Source of the DNA: Sphingobium sp. SCG-1
Lineage (GTDB): Bacteria > Pseudomonadota > Alphaproteobacteria > Sphingomonadales > Sphingomonadaceae
Assembly (NCBI RefSeq): GCF_002953135.1
Contig: NZ_CP026372.1
Span: forward strand, 2,232,001-2,296,000
DNA: 64,000 nucleotides
Reading direction: 5' to 3'
Shown: in pieces, positions 1 through 7,911 of the stretch
Layout of the letters: each line of letters starts with the position of its first letter
How positions within the stretch are numbered: the stretch's first letter is position 1
Position numbers and translations under genes: made by a program
The notes under the pieces: generated by a model
What the model saw: the letters and a program-made list of their open reading frames with translations, nothing else
What the model was told of the DNA's origin: nothing
The model's database searches: none

Positions 1-2085
1 GTCCGCACGTATCAACCCGGTGCGACATCCGTCGAAGTCCTGGCGCGCGATGATCGGCGCCATCTTGCGACATTGAGCGAGAATGCGGGTGGGCTGTTCT
101 CAGGGTCATTACCGACCGACGCAGCCTATTTCTTCCGCGTGACGTGGCCGGACGGAGAGGTTCAGGAAACCGAAGATCCCTACAGCTTCGGCCTCATCAT
201 CGGCGATCTCGACCTCTATCTGTTCAACGAAGGGCGGCACTGGGAACTGGCGCATGTATTCGGTGCGCAACCACGCCGCATGGATGACGTCGATGGCGTC
301 GCCTTTTCCGTATGGGCGCCTAATGCGCGCCGCGTCTCGGTGGTGGGCGAGTTCAACAACTGGGATGGTCGCCGCCACCCTATGCGCCTGCGGCAGGGCG
401 CGGGAGTATGGGAATTGTTCGTGCCGCGTATCGGCGTGGGCACGGTCTACAAGTTCGAGATTGCCGGTGCGGACGGCAGCATCTTGCAAAAGGCCGATCC
501 CGTCGCCCGGCATACCGAAGCGCCTCCGTCGACAGGGTCGATAGTCGCTCCGCTGCCGAAGTTCCGTTGGACAGACGCCGACTGGATGGAAGATCGCGCA
601 TTCAGCCAGCGTCCCGATGCGCCGATGTCGATCTACGAAGTGCACGTAGGATCATGGCTGCGTCCTAGCGATGATCCGGACGGCACGCTCTGCTGGCCCG
701 ATCTGATTGAACGGCTTATCCCTTATGTTGCGGAAATGGGCTTCACGCATGTCGAATTGATGCCGATCATGGAGCATCCCTTCGGCGGTTCTTGGGGTTA
801 CCAGCCGCTCTCGCAATTTGCGCCGTCCGCCCGCTACGGAAAGCCGGAAGATTTCGCCGCTTTCGTCGATGCCTGTCACCGCTCCGGCATCGGCGTCATC
901 CTCGATTGGGTGCCCGCGCATTTTCCGACCGATGCGCATGGCCTCGCCCATTTCGACGGGACTCACCTCTACGAGCATGGCGATCCACGCGAAGGTTTTC
1001 ATCAAGACTGGAATACGCTGATCTACAACCTCGGTCGCCGGGAGGTCGCCGGGTTCCTGCTCGCCTCGGCCTTCTGGTGGCTGGAGACGTTCCATGTCGA
1101 TGGCCTGCGCGTCGATGCCGTCGCGTCGATGCTGTATCGGGATTACAGCCGTAACGCGGGCGAGTGGGTGCCCAATCAATATGGCGGCCGCGAAAATCTG
1201 GAATCCGTCGATTTCCTGAAGCGGATGAACAGCGTCATTGCCGAGCGTTGCCCCGGCGCAATCACTCTGGCGGAAGAATCGACGGCGTGGCCCGGCGTGT
1301 CCGCGCCTGTCTCTCAAGGCGGCCTTGGCTTCACCTACAAGTGGAACATGGGCTGGATGCACGACACGCTGCATTATGTGGAGCGCGACCCTCTCTATCG
1401 TGGCTGGCATCATGGCGAACTGACTTTCGGTCTCGTCTATGCTTTTTCGGAGAAGTTCGTCCTCCCGTTGAGCCATGATGAGGTGGTGCACGGCAAGGGA
1501 TCGCTGATCCGCAAAATGCCGGGCGATAGTTGGCGCAAGTTCGCCAATTTACGTGCCTATTTCAGCTTCATGTGGACGCATCCGGGCAAGAAGCTGATCT
1601 TCATGGGTGGAGAAATAGCGCAAGACCGCGAGTGGAATCATGACGCGCAGGTGGATTGGGAATTGCTCGACCAGCCAGCCAATGCGCAGGTGCAGCGCCT
1701 CGTTCGCGATCTCAATCATGTCTACGCCACCGAGCCTGCTCTCCACAGGCGCGATGCCGATCCTCGTGGCTTCCAATGGATCGTTAGCAGCGACAACGCC
1801 AACAGTGTGTTCGTCTATGCGCGGTTCGGCGACGACGGCGACCCACCTGTCGTGGTCCTGCTGAACATGACCCCGACGCCACAAAGCGACTACCGCATCG
1901 GCCTGCCCAAAGCGGGACGGTGGCGGGAAATCCTCAATAGCGACGCGGAAATATATGGCGGCAGTAATGTTGGGAACGGTGGGGAGGTTATAGCCGTTAT
2001 GACGCCATCGCACGACCAGCCTGCGTCCGCTGCGGTGACTTTGCCCCCATTAGCCGCGGTCCTGCTGCGCTTCGAAGGAAGTTGA
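1..2085 (+). CDS. glgB: 1,4-alpha-glucan branching enzyme, 5' end missing
   Basis: Makes alpha-1,6 branches in glycogen by cutting an alpha-1,4 chain and re-attaching it. The reading frame is open from base 1, and the first 24 codons (VRTYQPGATSVEVLARDD...) read as the N-terminal carbohydrate-binding domain, so the true start lies left of the window. The TTG at 73 is an internal codon. A CBM48 domain follows (VWAPNARRVSVVGEFNNWDG), then a GH13 barrel with all four signature regions: DWVPAHF, GLRVDAVAS (nucleophile Asp), TLAEEST (acid/base Glu) and LSHDEVVHGKGS. The 694 residues present are close to full family length (about 730). It is first in an overlapping cluster with glgX, treZ, malQ and treY. 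Identification is firm. Confidence 0.97.
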   Translation, partial: VRTYQPGATSVEVLARDDRRHLATLSENAGGLFSGSLPTDAAYFFRVTWPDGEVQETEDPYSFGLIIGDLDLYLFNEGRHWELAHVFGAQPRRMDDVDGVAFSVWAPNARRVSVVGEFNNWDGRRHPMRLRQGAGVWELFVPRIGVGTVYKFEIAGADGSILQKADPVARHTEAPPSTGSIVAPLPKFRWTDADWMEDRAFSQRPDAPMSIYEVHVGSWLRPSDDPDGTLCWPDLIERLIPYVAEMGFTHVELMPIMEHPFGGSWGYQPLSQFAPSARYGKPEDFAAFVDACHRSGIGVILDWVPAHFPTDAHGLAHFDGTHLYEHGDPREGFHQDWNTLIYNLGRREVAGFLLASAFWWLETFHVDGLRVDAVASMLYRDYSRNAGEWVPNQYGGRENLESVDFLKRMNSVIAERCPGAITLAEESTAWPGVSAPVSQGGLGFTYKWNMGWMHDTLHYVERDPLYRGWHHGELTFGLVYAFSEKFVLPLSHDEVVHGKGSLIRKMPGDSWRKFANLRAYFSFMWTHPGKKLIFMGGEIAQDREWNHDAQVDWELLDQPANAQVQRLVRDLNHVYATEPALHRRDADPRGFQWIVSSDNANSVFVYARFGDDGDPPVVVLLNMTPTPQSDYRIGLPKAGRWREILNSDAEIYGGSNVGNGGEVIAVMTPSHDQPASAAVTLPPLAAVLLRFEGS

Positions 2086-2087
2086 TC

Positions 2088-4196
2088 TTGAACCTGACGC
2101 CCGACCGGCTTGAACCCGGTACGCCCTATCCGCTCGGCGCTACTTTCGACGGATTGGGGATCAACTTTGCGGTGTTTTCGGCCCATGCGGAGAAGATCGA
2201 GCTTTGCCTGTTCGAGCCGACTGGAAAGCGGGAAATTGCGCGCTACGAGTTGCCCGAATGGACCGACGAAGTCTGGCACGGCTATCTGCCCGATGCGCGG
2301 CCGGGATTGCTTTATGGGTACCGTGCTTATGGCCGTTATGCGCCGGAAGAAGGCCATCGGTTCAATCCCCATAAGCTGCTGCTTGACCCCTATGCGCGCA
2401 AACTTGCTGGGGCGGTTCGCTGGACGGACGCGCTGCACGGATACCGGGTTCGCTCACGCCGCGACGATCTGAGCTTTGATCGTCGCGACAGCGCGCCTGC
2501 CATGCCCAAGGGTGTCGTGACGCATGACGCCTTCGATTGGGGACGCGACGTTAGGCCAAGGACGCCGTGGTCGGAAACGGTAATTTACGAGGCGCACGTA
2601 AAAGGTCTGACCAAGCTGTTTGATGCGGTGTCGCCGCCGGAGCGTGGCACATTTGCGGCTTTGTCCAACCCCAAGGTCATCGATCATCTGAAACGGCTTG
2701 GCGTTACGGCCATCGAGTTGATGCCGATCCACGCTTATGTGCAGGACCGGTTCTTGCAGGAAAAAGGGCTGCGGAATTATTGGGGTTATAACACCCTCGG
2801 CTTCTTCGCGCCCGAGCAGAGCTACTTCGCGTCGGACAATCAGGATGAGCTTCGGCTTGCGGTCCGGCGGCTCCACGCGGCGGGTCTCGAAGTCATTCTC
2901 GACGTCGTCTACAATCACACCTGCGAAGGTTCGGAGCGCGGACCAACACTGTCTTGGCGGGGGCTGGACAACGCCACTTACTATCGTTTGATGCCCGATG
3001 AGCCCCGTTATTGCATCAACGATACGGGCACCGGGAACACGCTCAATCTGTCCAAAGCGCGGGTGCTTCAGATGGTAGCGGACTCGCTGCGATACTGGGC
3101 GACGTCCTTCGGCATAGACGGCTTCCGCTTCGATCTCGGCCTCACGCTCGGCCGGACGGATCACGGTTTCGATCCCGGCGCGGGTTTCTTCGACGTGCTT
3201 CGGCAAGATCCAGTCCTCGGACGCTTGAAGCTCATCACGGAGCCGTGGGACATCGGCATGGGTGGCTACCAGCTTGGCAATTTCCCGCCGAGTTTCGCCG
3301 AGTGGAACGACAAATATCGCGATACGACGCGCCGCTTCTGGCGTGGCGATCCGGGGCAGCGCGCCGATCTTGCCGCACGGCTTTCGGGGTCGGGCGACCT
3401 GTTCGATCGCCGTGCGCGGCGTCCGTGGGCAAGCGTCAACTTCCTCGACAGCCATGACGGCTATACCCTTGCCGATCTCGTATCCTACGAGGAGCGGCAC
3501 AATGAGGCCAATGGAGAGGATAATCGCGACGGCCATTCGGAGAACTACTCCCGCAATTGGGGTGCCGAAGGTCCGACCGACGACCCCGAAATTCTGCAAA
3601 CCCGTGCCCGCGTCGCACGGTCGATGCTGACGACGCTGTTCACGTCGCTCGGCACGCCGATGATCGTGGCGGGTGACGAATTCGGGCGCACGCAGAACGG
3701 CAACAACAACGCTTATTGTCAGGACAATCCGATCAGTTGGCTGGACTGGTCCGCTGCCGCATCGCCTGAAGGAAAAGCCTTAACCGAGTTCACCACAAGG
3801 CTGATCGCACTGCGAAAGCAGCACCCGATGCTGCGCGCGTCTAACTTCCTTTATGGTCAGGATTCACCTGGCCATGGCATCAACGACATCGAATGGTGGG
3901 ACGAGCGCGGCGAGGCCCTGTCCCCCGACGACTGGAATAACCCTGAAGGACGGGCGTTGATTATGGGGCGTGCCATGCGGCTGGATGACGGGACGGTCGA
4001 AACGCTCGCTCTTCTCATCAATGCCGGGCCGGAGCCGGTCCTGTTCAAATTCCCTGCGCCGCTTGGCACGCAAGGGCTGATACTCATCGATAGCGCGCAG
4101 CCGGATCTAGAGGACGCTGCGGCCGATGGTGAATATGAAGTTGCGGCGCATGGTGCGGTGCTGGTGCGCTGGACGACGGAATATAGCGATTCATGA
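2088..4196 (+). CDS. glgX: Glycogen debranching enzyme GlgX (GH13)
   Basis: Hydrolyses alpha-1,6 branches of phosphorylase- or amylase-trimmed glycogen, releasing maltodextrins. An N-terminal CBM48 domain (YPLGATFDGLGINFAVFSAHAE) precedes a GH13 barrel with GFRFDLGLTLGR (nucleophile), LITEPWDIG (acid) and NFLDSHDGYT. About 702 residues, usual for the family. The reading frame allows TTG at 2082 or TTG at 2088. The Shine-Dalgarno AAGGAAG (2075-2081) touches 2082 but sits six bases before 2088, so 2088 is preferred. It follows glgB directly and ends in an ATGA overlap with treZ. The released linear maltodextrins are the substrate that TreY needs, which explains the grouping. Confidence 0.96.
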   Translation: MNLTPDRLEPGTPYPLGATFDGLGINFAVFSAHAEKIELCLFEPTGKREIARYELPEWTDEVWHGYLPDARPGLLYGYRAYGRYAPEEGHRFNPHKLLLDPYARKLAGAVRWTDALHGYRVRSRRDDLSFDRRDSAPAMPKGVVTHDAFDWGRDVRPRTPWSETVIYEAHVKGLTKLFDAVSPPERGTFAALSNPKVIDHLKRLGVTAIELMPIHAYVQDRFLQEKGLRNYWGYNTLGFFAPEQSYFASDNQDELRLAVRRLHAAGLEVILDVVYNHTCEGSERGPTLSWRGLDNATYYRLMPDEPRYCINDTGTGNTLNLSKARVLQMVADSLRYWATSFGIDGFRFDLGLTLGRTDHGFDPGAGFFDVLRQDPVLGRLKLITEPWDIGMGGYQLGNFPPSFAEWNDKYRDTTRRFWRGDPGQRADLAARLSGSGDLFDRRARRPWASVNFLDSHDGYTLADLVSYEERHNEANGEDNRDGHSENYSRNWGAEGPTDDPEILQTRARVARSMLTTLFTSLGTPMIVAGDEFGRTQNGNNNAYCQDNPISWLDWSAAASPEGKALTEFTTRLIALRKQHPMLRASNFLYGQDSPGHGINDIEWWDERGEALSPDDWNNPEGRALIMGRAMRLDDGTVETLALLINAGPEPVLFKFPAPLGTQGLILIDSAQPDLEDAAADGEYEVAAHGAVLVRWTTEYSDS

Positions 4197-5908
4197 CAAT
4201 GTGGGGGGCATCGCCGATATCGCCCGACCGCACTAGCTTTCGGATTTGGGTACCGGCGTGCGATGCTGTTACGGTTGAGTCTGAAAGCTCCAAGCTCGAC
4301 ATGGTGAAAGGGTCGGACGGCTGGTTCACAGTTGAGGGCGAAGCCCCTGCGGGCACGCGGTATCGCTATCGACTGGACCCTGAGCTTGCTGTTCCAGACC
4401 CGGCGTCGCGGTTTCAATCCGGCGGCGTGCACGGCTGGAGCGTCGTCGTCGATCAGGGTTCCTATCAGTGGCGCACGAACGACTGGCGCGGACGACCTTG
4501 GGAAGAGGCGATCATCCAGGAAGTGCATGTCGGCACCCTTGGCGGGTTTAACGGTGTTGCGACGCGACTGCCTGCGTTGGCAGAACTAGGGGTCACAGCG
4601 ATCGAGTTGATGCCGATCGGCGCATTCGGCGGGGATCGCAATTGGGGCTATGACGGCGTGCTGCCGTTCGCGCCCGCCGAAAGCTACGGAACGCCCGATG
4701 AATTGAAGGCGCTCGTCGATCGCGCGCACAGGCTGGGCATGATGGTTCTCCTTGATGTGGTATACAACCACTTTGGCCCCGATGGTAATTACCTGGGAGC
4801 CTATGCACCGCAGTTCTTCGACGCCGATGTGCACACGCCCTGGGGCGGCGCGGTGGCCGTGGAACGCGATGCCGTTCATGCCTACTTCCTGGAAAATGCA
4901 CTGATGTGGCTACAGGATTATCGCTTTGACGGGCTGCGCTTCGATGCAGTCCATGCGATTGGGAACAACGATTTTCTCGACCGCTTGGCTCTGGAAATTC
5001 GCAGTGCGACCGGCCCGGAACGTCATATTCATCTTGTCCTTGAGAACGAGAATAATGATGCCGAGCGTTTGACGGCTGAAGGCTACAATGCGCAATGGAA
5101 CGACGACTTCCACAATGTCCTGCATGTGCTTCTGACCGGCGAGAATAGCAGCTATTACAGTGACTTCGCGGATCGTCCCGCCGAACGGTTAGCGCGTTGT
5201 CTGGCTGAAGGGTTCATCTATCAGGGCGAAGGCTCGCCCAATCATGACGGGAAGCCCAGAGGCAAGCCAAGCGGGCATCTGCCGCCTTCCGCGTTCGTTT
5301 CGTTCCTGCAGAATCATGACCAGATCGGCAATCGGGCGCTGGGGGAACGGCTGACCGTATTAGCCGATAAGCAGAGGCTCCGCGCGGCAACCGTATTGCT
5401 GCTGCTGTGCCCTCAGATACCCCTGATGTTCATGGGGGATGAATATGGTTCACCGTCACCTTTCCTGTTCTTTACCGACTTCCACGATGAACTGGCCGAT
5501 GCCGTTCGGGAGGGACGGCGCAGGGAATTCGCGAAATTCCCTGCCTTCGCCGATCCGGCGACGCGCGAACGCATTCCCGATCCCAACGCAACCGAGACGT
5601 TCACGCGGTCCGCGCCAGAGGAGGGGGCGGACTCAGAGGAATGGCGCTCGCTTTATCGTGATCTCATTATCTTACGCCGGGAGAAAATTATCCCAAGGCT
5701 TGCAGGGGCGCGGTCAGCGGGCGCGCAGGTGATTGGCGAGGCTGCGGTCCTCGCGGAGTGGCAAATGAATGACGGAACGAGCCTCAAGATCGCCATCAAC
5801 TTGGGTGAAGCTTCCGTGAAGGTTCCTGAGGTGGAAGGCGAATTGCTTCACGCTGAGGGATTGCCTGGCGCCCCGGCGAGCGCTGTCGCTTGGCTCGCCC
5901 CGGCATGA
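4193..5908 (+). CDS. treZ: Malto-oligosyltrehalose trehalohydrolase
   Basis: Second enzyme of the TreY-TreZ route: it hydrolyses the alpha-1,4 bond next to the terminal trehalosyl unit and frees trehalose. An N-terminal E-set domain (FRIWVPACDAVTVE) is followed by a GH13 barrel with DVVYNHFGPDGNYLG, GLRFDAVHAI (nucleophile), HLVLENENND (acid/base) and FLQNHDQIGNR. The GPDGNYL stretch after region I is typical of TreZ rather than GlgB. 571 residues, normal length. The ATG overlaps the glgX stop codon (ATGA), so translation is probably coupled. Very likely cotranscribed with its partner treY, with malQ between them. Confidence 0.96.
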   Translation: MTMWGASPISPDRTSFRIWVPACDAVTVESESSKLDMVKGSDGWFTVEGEAPAGTRYRYRLDPELAVPDPASRFQSGGVHGWSVVVDQGSYQWRTNDWRGRPWEEAIIQEVHVGTLGGFNGVATRLPALAELGVTAIELMPIGAFGGDRNWGYDGVLPFAPAESYGTPDELKALVDRAHRLGMMVLLDVVYNHFGPDGNYLGAYAPQFFDADVHTPWGGAVAVERDAVHAYFLENALMWLQDYRFDGLRFDAVHAIGNNDFLDRLALEIRSATGPERHIHLVLENENNDAERLTAEGYNAQWNDDFHNVLHVLLTGENSSYYSDFADRPAERLARCLAEGFIYQGEGSPNHDGKPRGKPSGHLPPSAFVSFLQNHDQIGNRALGERLTVLADKQRLRAATVLLLLCPQIPLMFMGDEYGSPSPFLFFTDFHDELADAVREGRRREFAKFPAFADPATRERIPDPNATETFTRSAPEEGADSEEWRSLYRDLIILRREKIIPRLAGARSAGAQVIGEAAVLAEWQMNDGTSLKIAINLGEASVKVPEVEGELLHAEGLPGAPASAVAWLAPA

Positions 5909-7911
5909 GCAACTTGCATGCGCTGGCGACCGCTGCCGGATTGCAGATCGACTGGGAAGATGCCCTCGGTGAACCGCAACGCGTGGCGGACGAGGACCTG
6001 GCTCTTGTCCTGAATGCGCTGGGCTTTCCTGCGACCGATGAGCGGGCGATCGCAGACAGCCGCAGAAGATTGGCGGAAGATGGTGGCGGTACAGGCGGCT
6101 TTATTTCGGCAGATGTTGGCCGGCCTGTCGACCTCCCCCTTTCATTTGGCGCGGCTGGCTTGGGCGAATTGATATTGGAGAACGGCTCACGTCGGGACGT
6201 AAGGATCGAGCAGAGCGGCGCAGGATTGTCTCTGCCGCCGATCGATACGCCCGGCTATCACCACCTGCACGTCAACGGGCGCGAGATTGCGCTGGCGATT
6301 GCCCCATCCCATTGTTTCCGTGTCGAGGACGCCGCATCTGGCCGGAAAATCTGGGGGCCGGCGGTCCAAATCCCGGCCCTTCGCGATGAACGTCGCCAAG
6401 CCTATGGCGATTTTGGCACGCTCGCTCATGCCGCGAAAGCTTTTGCGGCCAGGGGCGCTGACGCAATCGCGATCAGCCCCGTCCATGCGCTGTTTCCTGC
6501 CGATGCCAGCCGCTACAGTCCCTATGCGCCGTCCAGCAGGTTGTTCCTGAACGTCCTGTATGCTGACCCCGCTCTCATTGGCGAACCGCTGCTGCCGGAA
6601 AGCGGCGCAGAGCTGATCGAATGGGAGACCATGATCCCACGGCGGCTGGAACAGATGCTCGCCATTTATCAGCGGACCAGCGGGCAGGTCCGCGATGCAG
6701 TCGCCGCTTTCCGCCGCGAACAGGGCAGCGATCTGGAAGCGCACGCCACATTCGACGCGCTTCATGCCCATTTCTTTTCTTCCGGTGCTACCGGTTGGCA
6801 GGATTGGCCTGCTCAATTTCACGATCCATCGGGGCATGCTGTGCGCGAGTTTGCGGCGGGCAATGCCGAGCAGATCGGGTTTTATGCCTTCCTTCAATGG
6901 CTCGCGAAAAAGGGACTGGATGCGGCGCAGGAAATAGCGGTCGATAGCGGTATGGCGGTGGGACTTATCGCCGATCTGGCCGTCGGTATGGACCCCGGCG
7001 GCAGTCACGTATGGAGCCGCCCGCAGGATGTTCTTTCTGGCCTGACGATCGGCGCGCCGCCTGATCTGCTTGGCCCGGACGGTCAGAACTGGGGCATCAC
7101 CGGTTTCTCCCCCCATGCGCTGCAAAGAACCGGGTTTGAAGGATATATAGCGACGCTGCGCGCGGCGCTCGGCAGTGCCGGGGGCATACGGATCGATCAT
7201 GCACTGGGGCTGCGTCGCCTGTGGGTGGTACCCGAAGGCGCGCCAGCCAGCCGGGGTGCATATCTAACGTTCCCGATGGAGGACATGCTGCGCATTCTTG
7301 CTCTGGAATCACAGCGGTCGAAGGCCATTGTGATTGGCGAGGATCTGGGCACGGTCCCCGAAGGATTGCGGCCCGCCATGGACGAGCGCGCGATGCTGGG
7401 AATGCGGGTTCTATGGTTCGAACGGGACAAGGAGGGCAGCTTCGTGCCACCTTCGTCCTGGCCTGGCGACGCCGCAGCGATGACGGGCACGCATGACTTG
7501 CCGACCGTCGCGGGATGGTGGAGCGGCCGGGACATCGACTGGACGTGGAAGCTGGGACGGACCTCTCGCGCCGTGGACGAGGCCGCAGATCGCGCGAACC
7601 GCGCCGAAGAGCGCGAGATCTTATGGAAAGCCTTCGAGGAGGCCGGTCTGGTGGACGGTCCACAACCCGAGCCGGAAGACACTGCGGCTGTCATCGACGC
7701 TGGCGTAGCTTATGTCGGCAGGACGCCCTCGATACTTGCGATCCTGCCCATGGAAGACATCGTCGGTTTGGAAGAACAGCCCAACCTGCCCGGCACGATC
7801 GATGAGCATCCCAACTGGCGTCGCCGTATGCCCGGCGAAACGGATGCTCTCCTGAATGACTCGCCAGTCGCGGCCCGGATCGACCTGTTGAACAAAGCGA
7901 GGCGTTCATGA
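5905..7911 (+). CDS. malQ: 4-alpha-glucanotransferase (amylomaltase, GH77)
   Basis: Disproportionates maltodextrins by moving alpha-1,4-glucan segments between chains, turning short stubs into longer chains. GH77 motifs are present: GIRIDHALGLRRLW (nucleophile Asp), VIGEDLGTVPEG (acid/base Glu) and TGTHDLPTVAGWW. About 668 residues with the N-terminal domain found in proteobacterial MalQ. An in-frame TTG exists at 5890, but the ATG at 5905 makes the same ATGA overlap seen at the other junctions of this operon and is the better start. Lying between treZ and treY, it probably lengthens oligomers too short for TreY; that role is inferred from position and enzyme specificity. Confidence 0.95.
   Translation: MSNLHALATAAGLQIDWEDALGEPQRVADEDLALVLNALGFPATDERAIADSRRRLAEDGGGTGGFISADVGRPVDLPLSFGAAGLGELILENGSRRDVRIEQSGAGLSLPPIDTPGYHHLHVNGREIALAIAPSHCFRVEDAASGRKIWGPAVQIPALRDERRQAYGDFGTLAHAAKAFAARGADAIAISPVHALFPADASRYSPYAPSSRLFLNVLYADPALIGEPLLPESGAELIEWETMIPRRLEQMLAIYQRTSGQVRDAVAAFRREQGSDLEAHATFDALHAHFFSSGATGWQDWPAQFHDPSGHAVREFAAGNAEQIGFYAFLQWLAKKGLDAAQEIAVDSGMAVGLIADLAVGMDPGGSHVWSRPQDVLSGLTIGAPPDLLGPDGQNWGITGFSPHALQRTGFEGYIATLRAALGSAGGIRIDHALGLRRLWVVPEGAPASRGAYLTFPMEDMLRILALESQRSKAIVIGEDLGTVPEGLRPAMDERAMLGMRVLWFERDKEGSFVPPSSWPGDAAAMTGTHDLPTVAGWWSGRDIDWTWKLGRTSRAVDEAADRANRAEEREILWKAFEEAGLVDGPQPEPEDTAAVIDAGVAYVGRTPSILAILPMEDIVGLEEQPNLPGTIDEHPNWRRRMPGETDALLNDSPVAARIDLLNKARRS

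Noticed and set aside
652..1491. Minus-strand ORF of 279 codons inside glgB
   Set aside because: Shadow of a GC-rich coding frame; glgB catalytic motifs lie on the plus strand throughout.
2454..3599. Minus-strand ORF of 381 codons inside glgX
   Set aside because: Antisense shadow; no known motif and no ribosome site, while glgX is intact.
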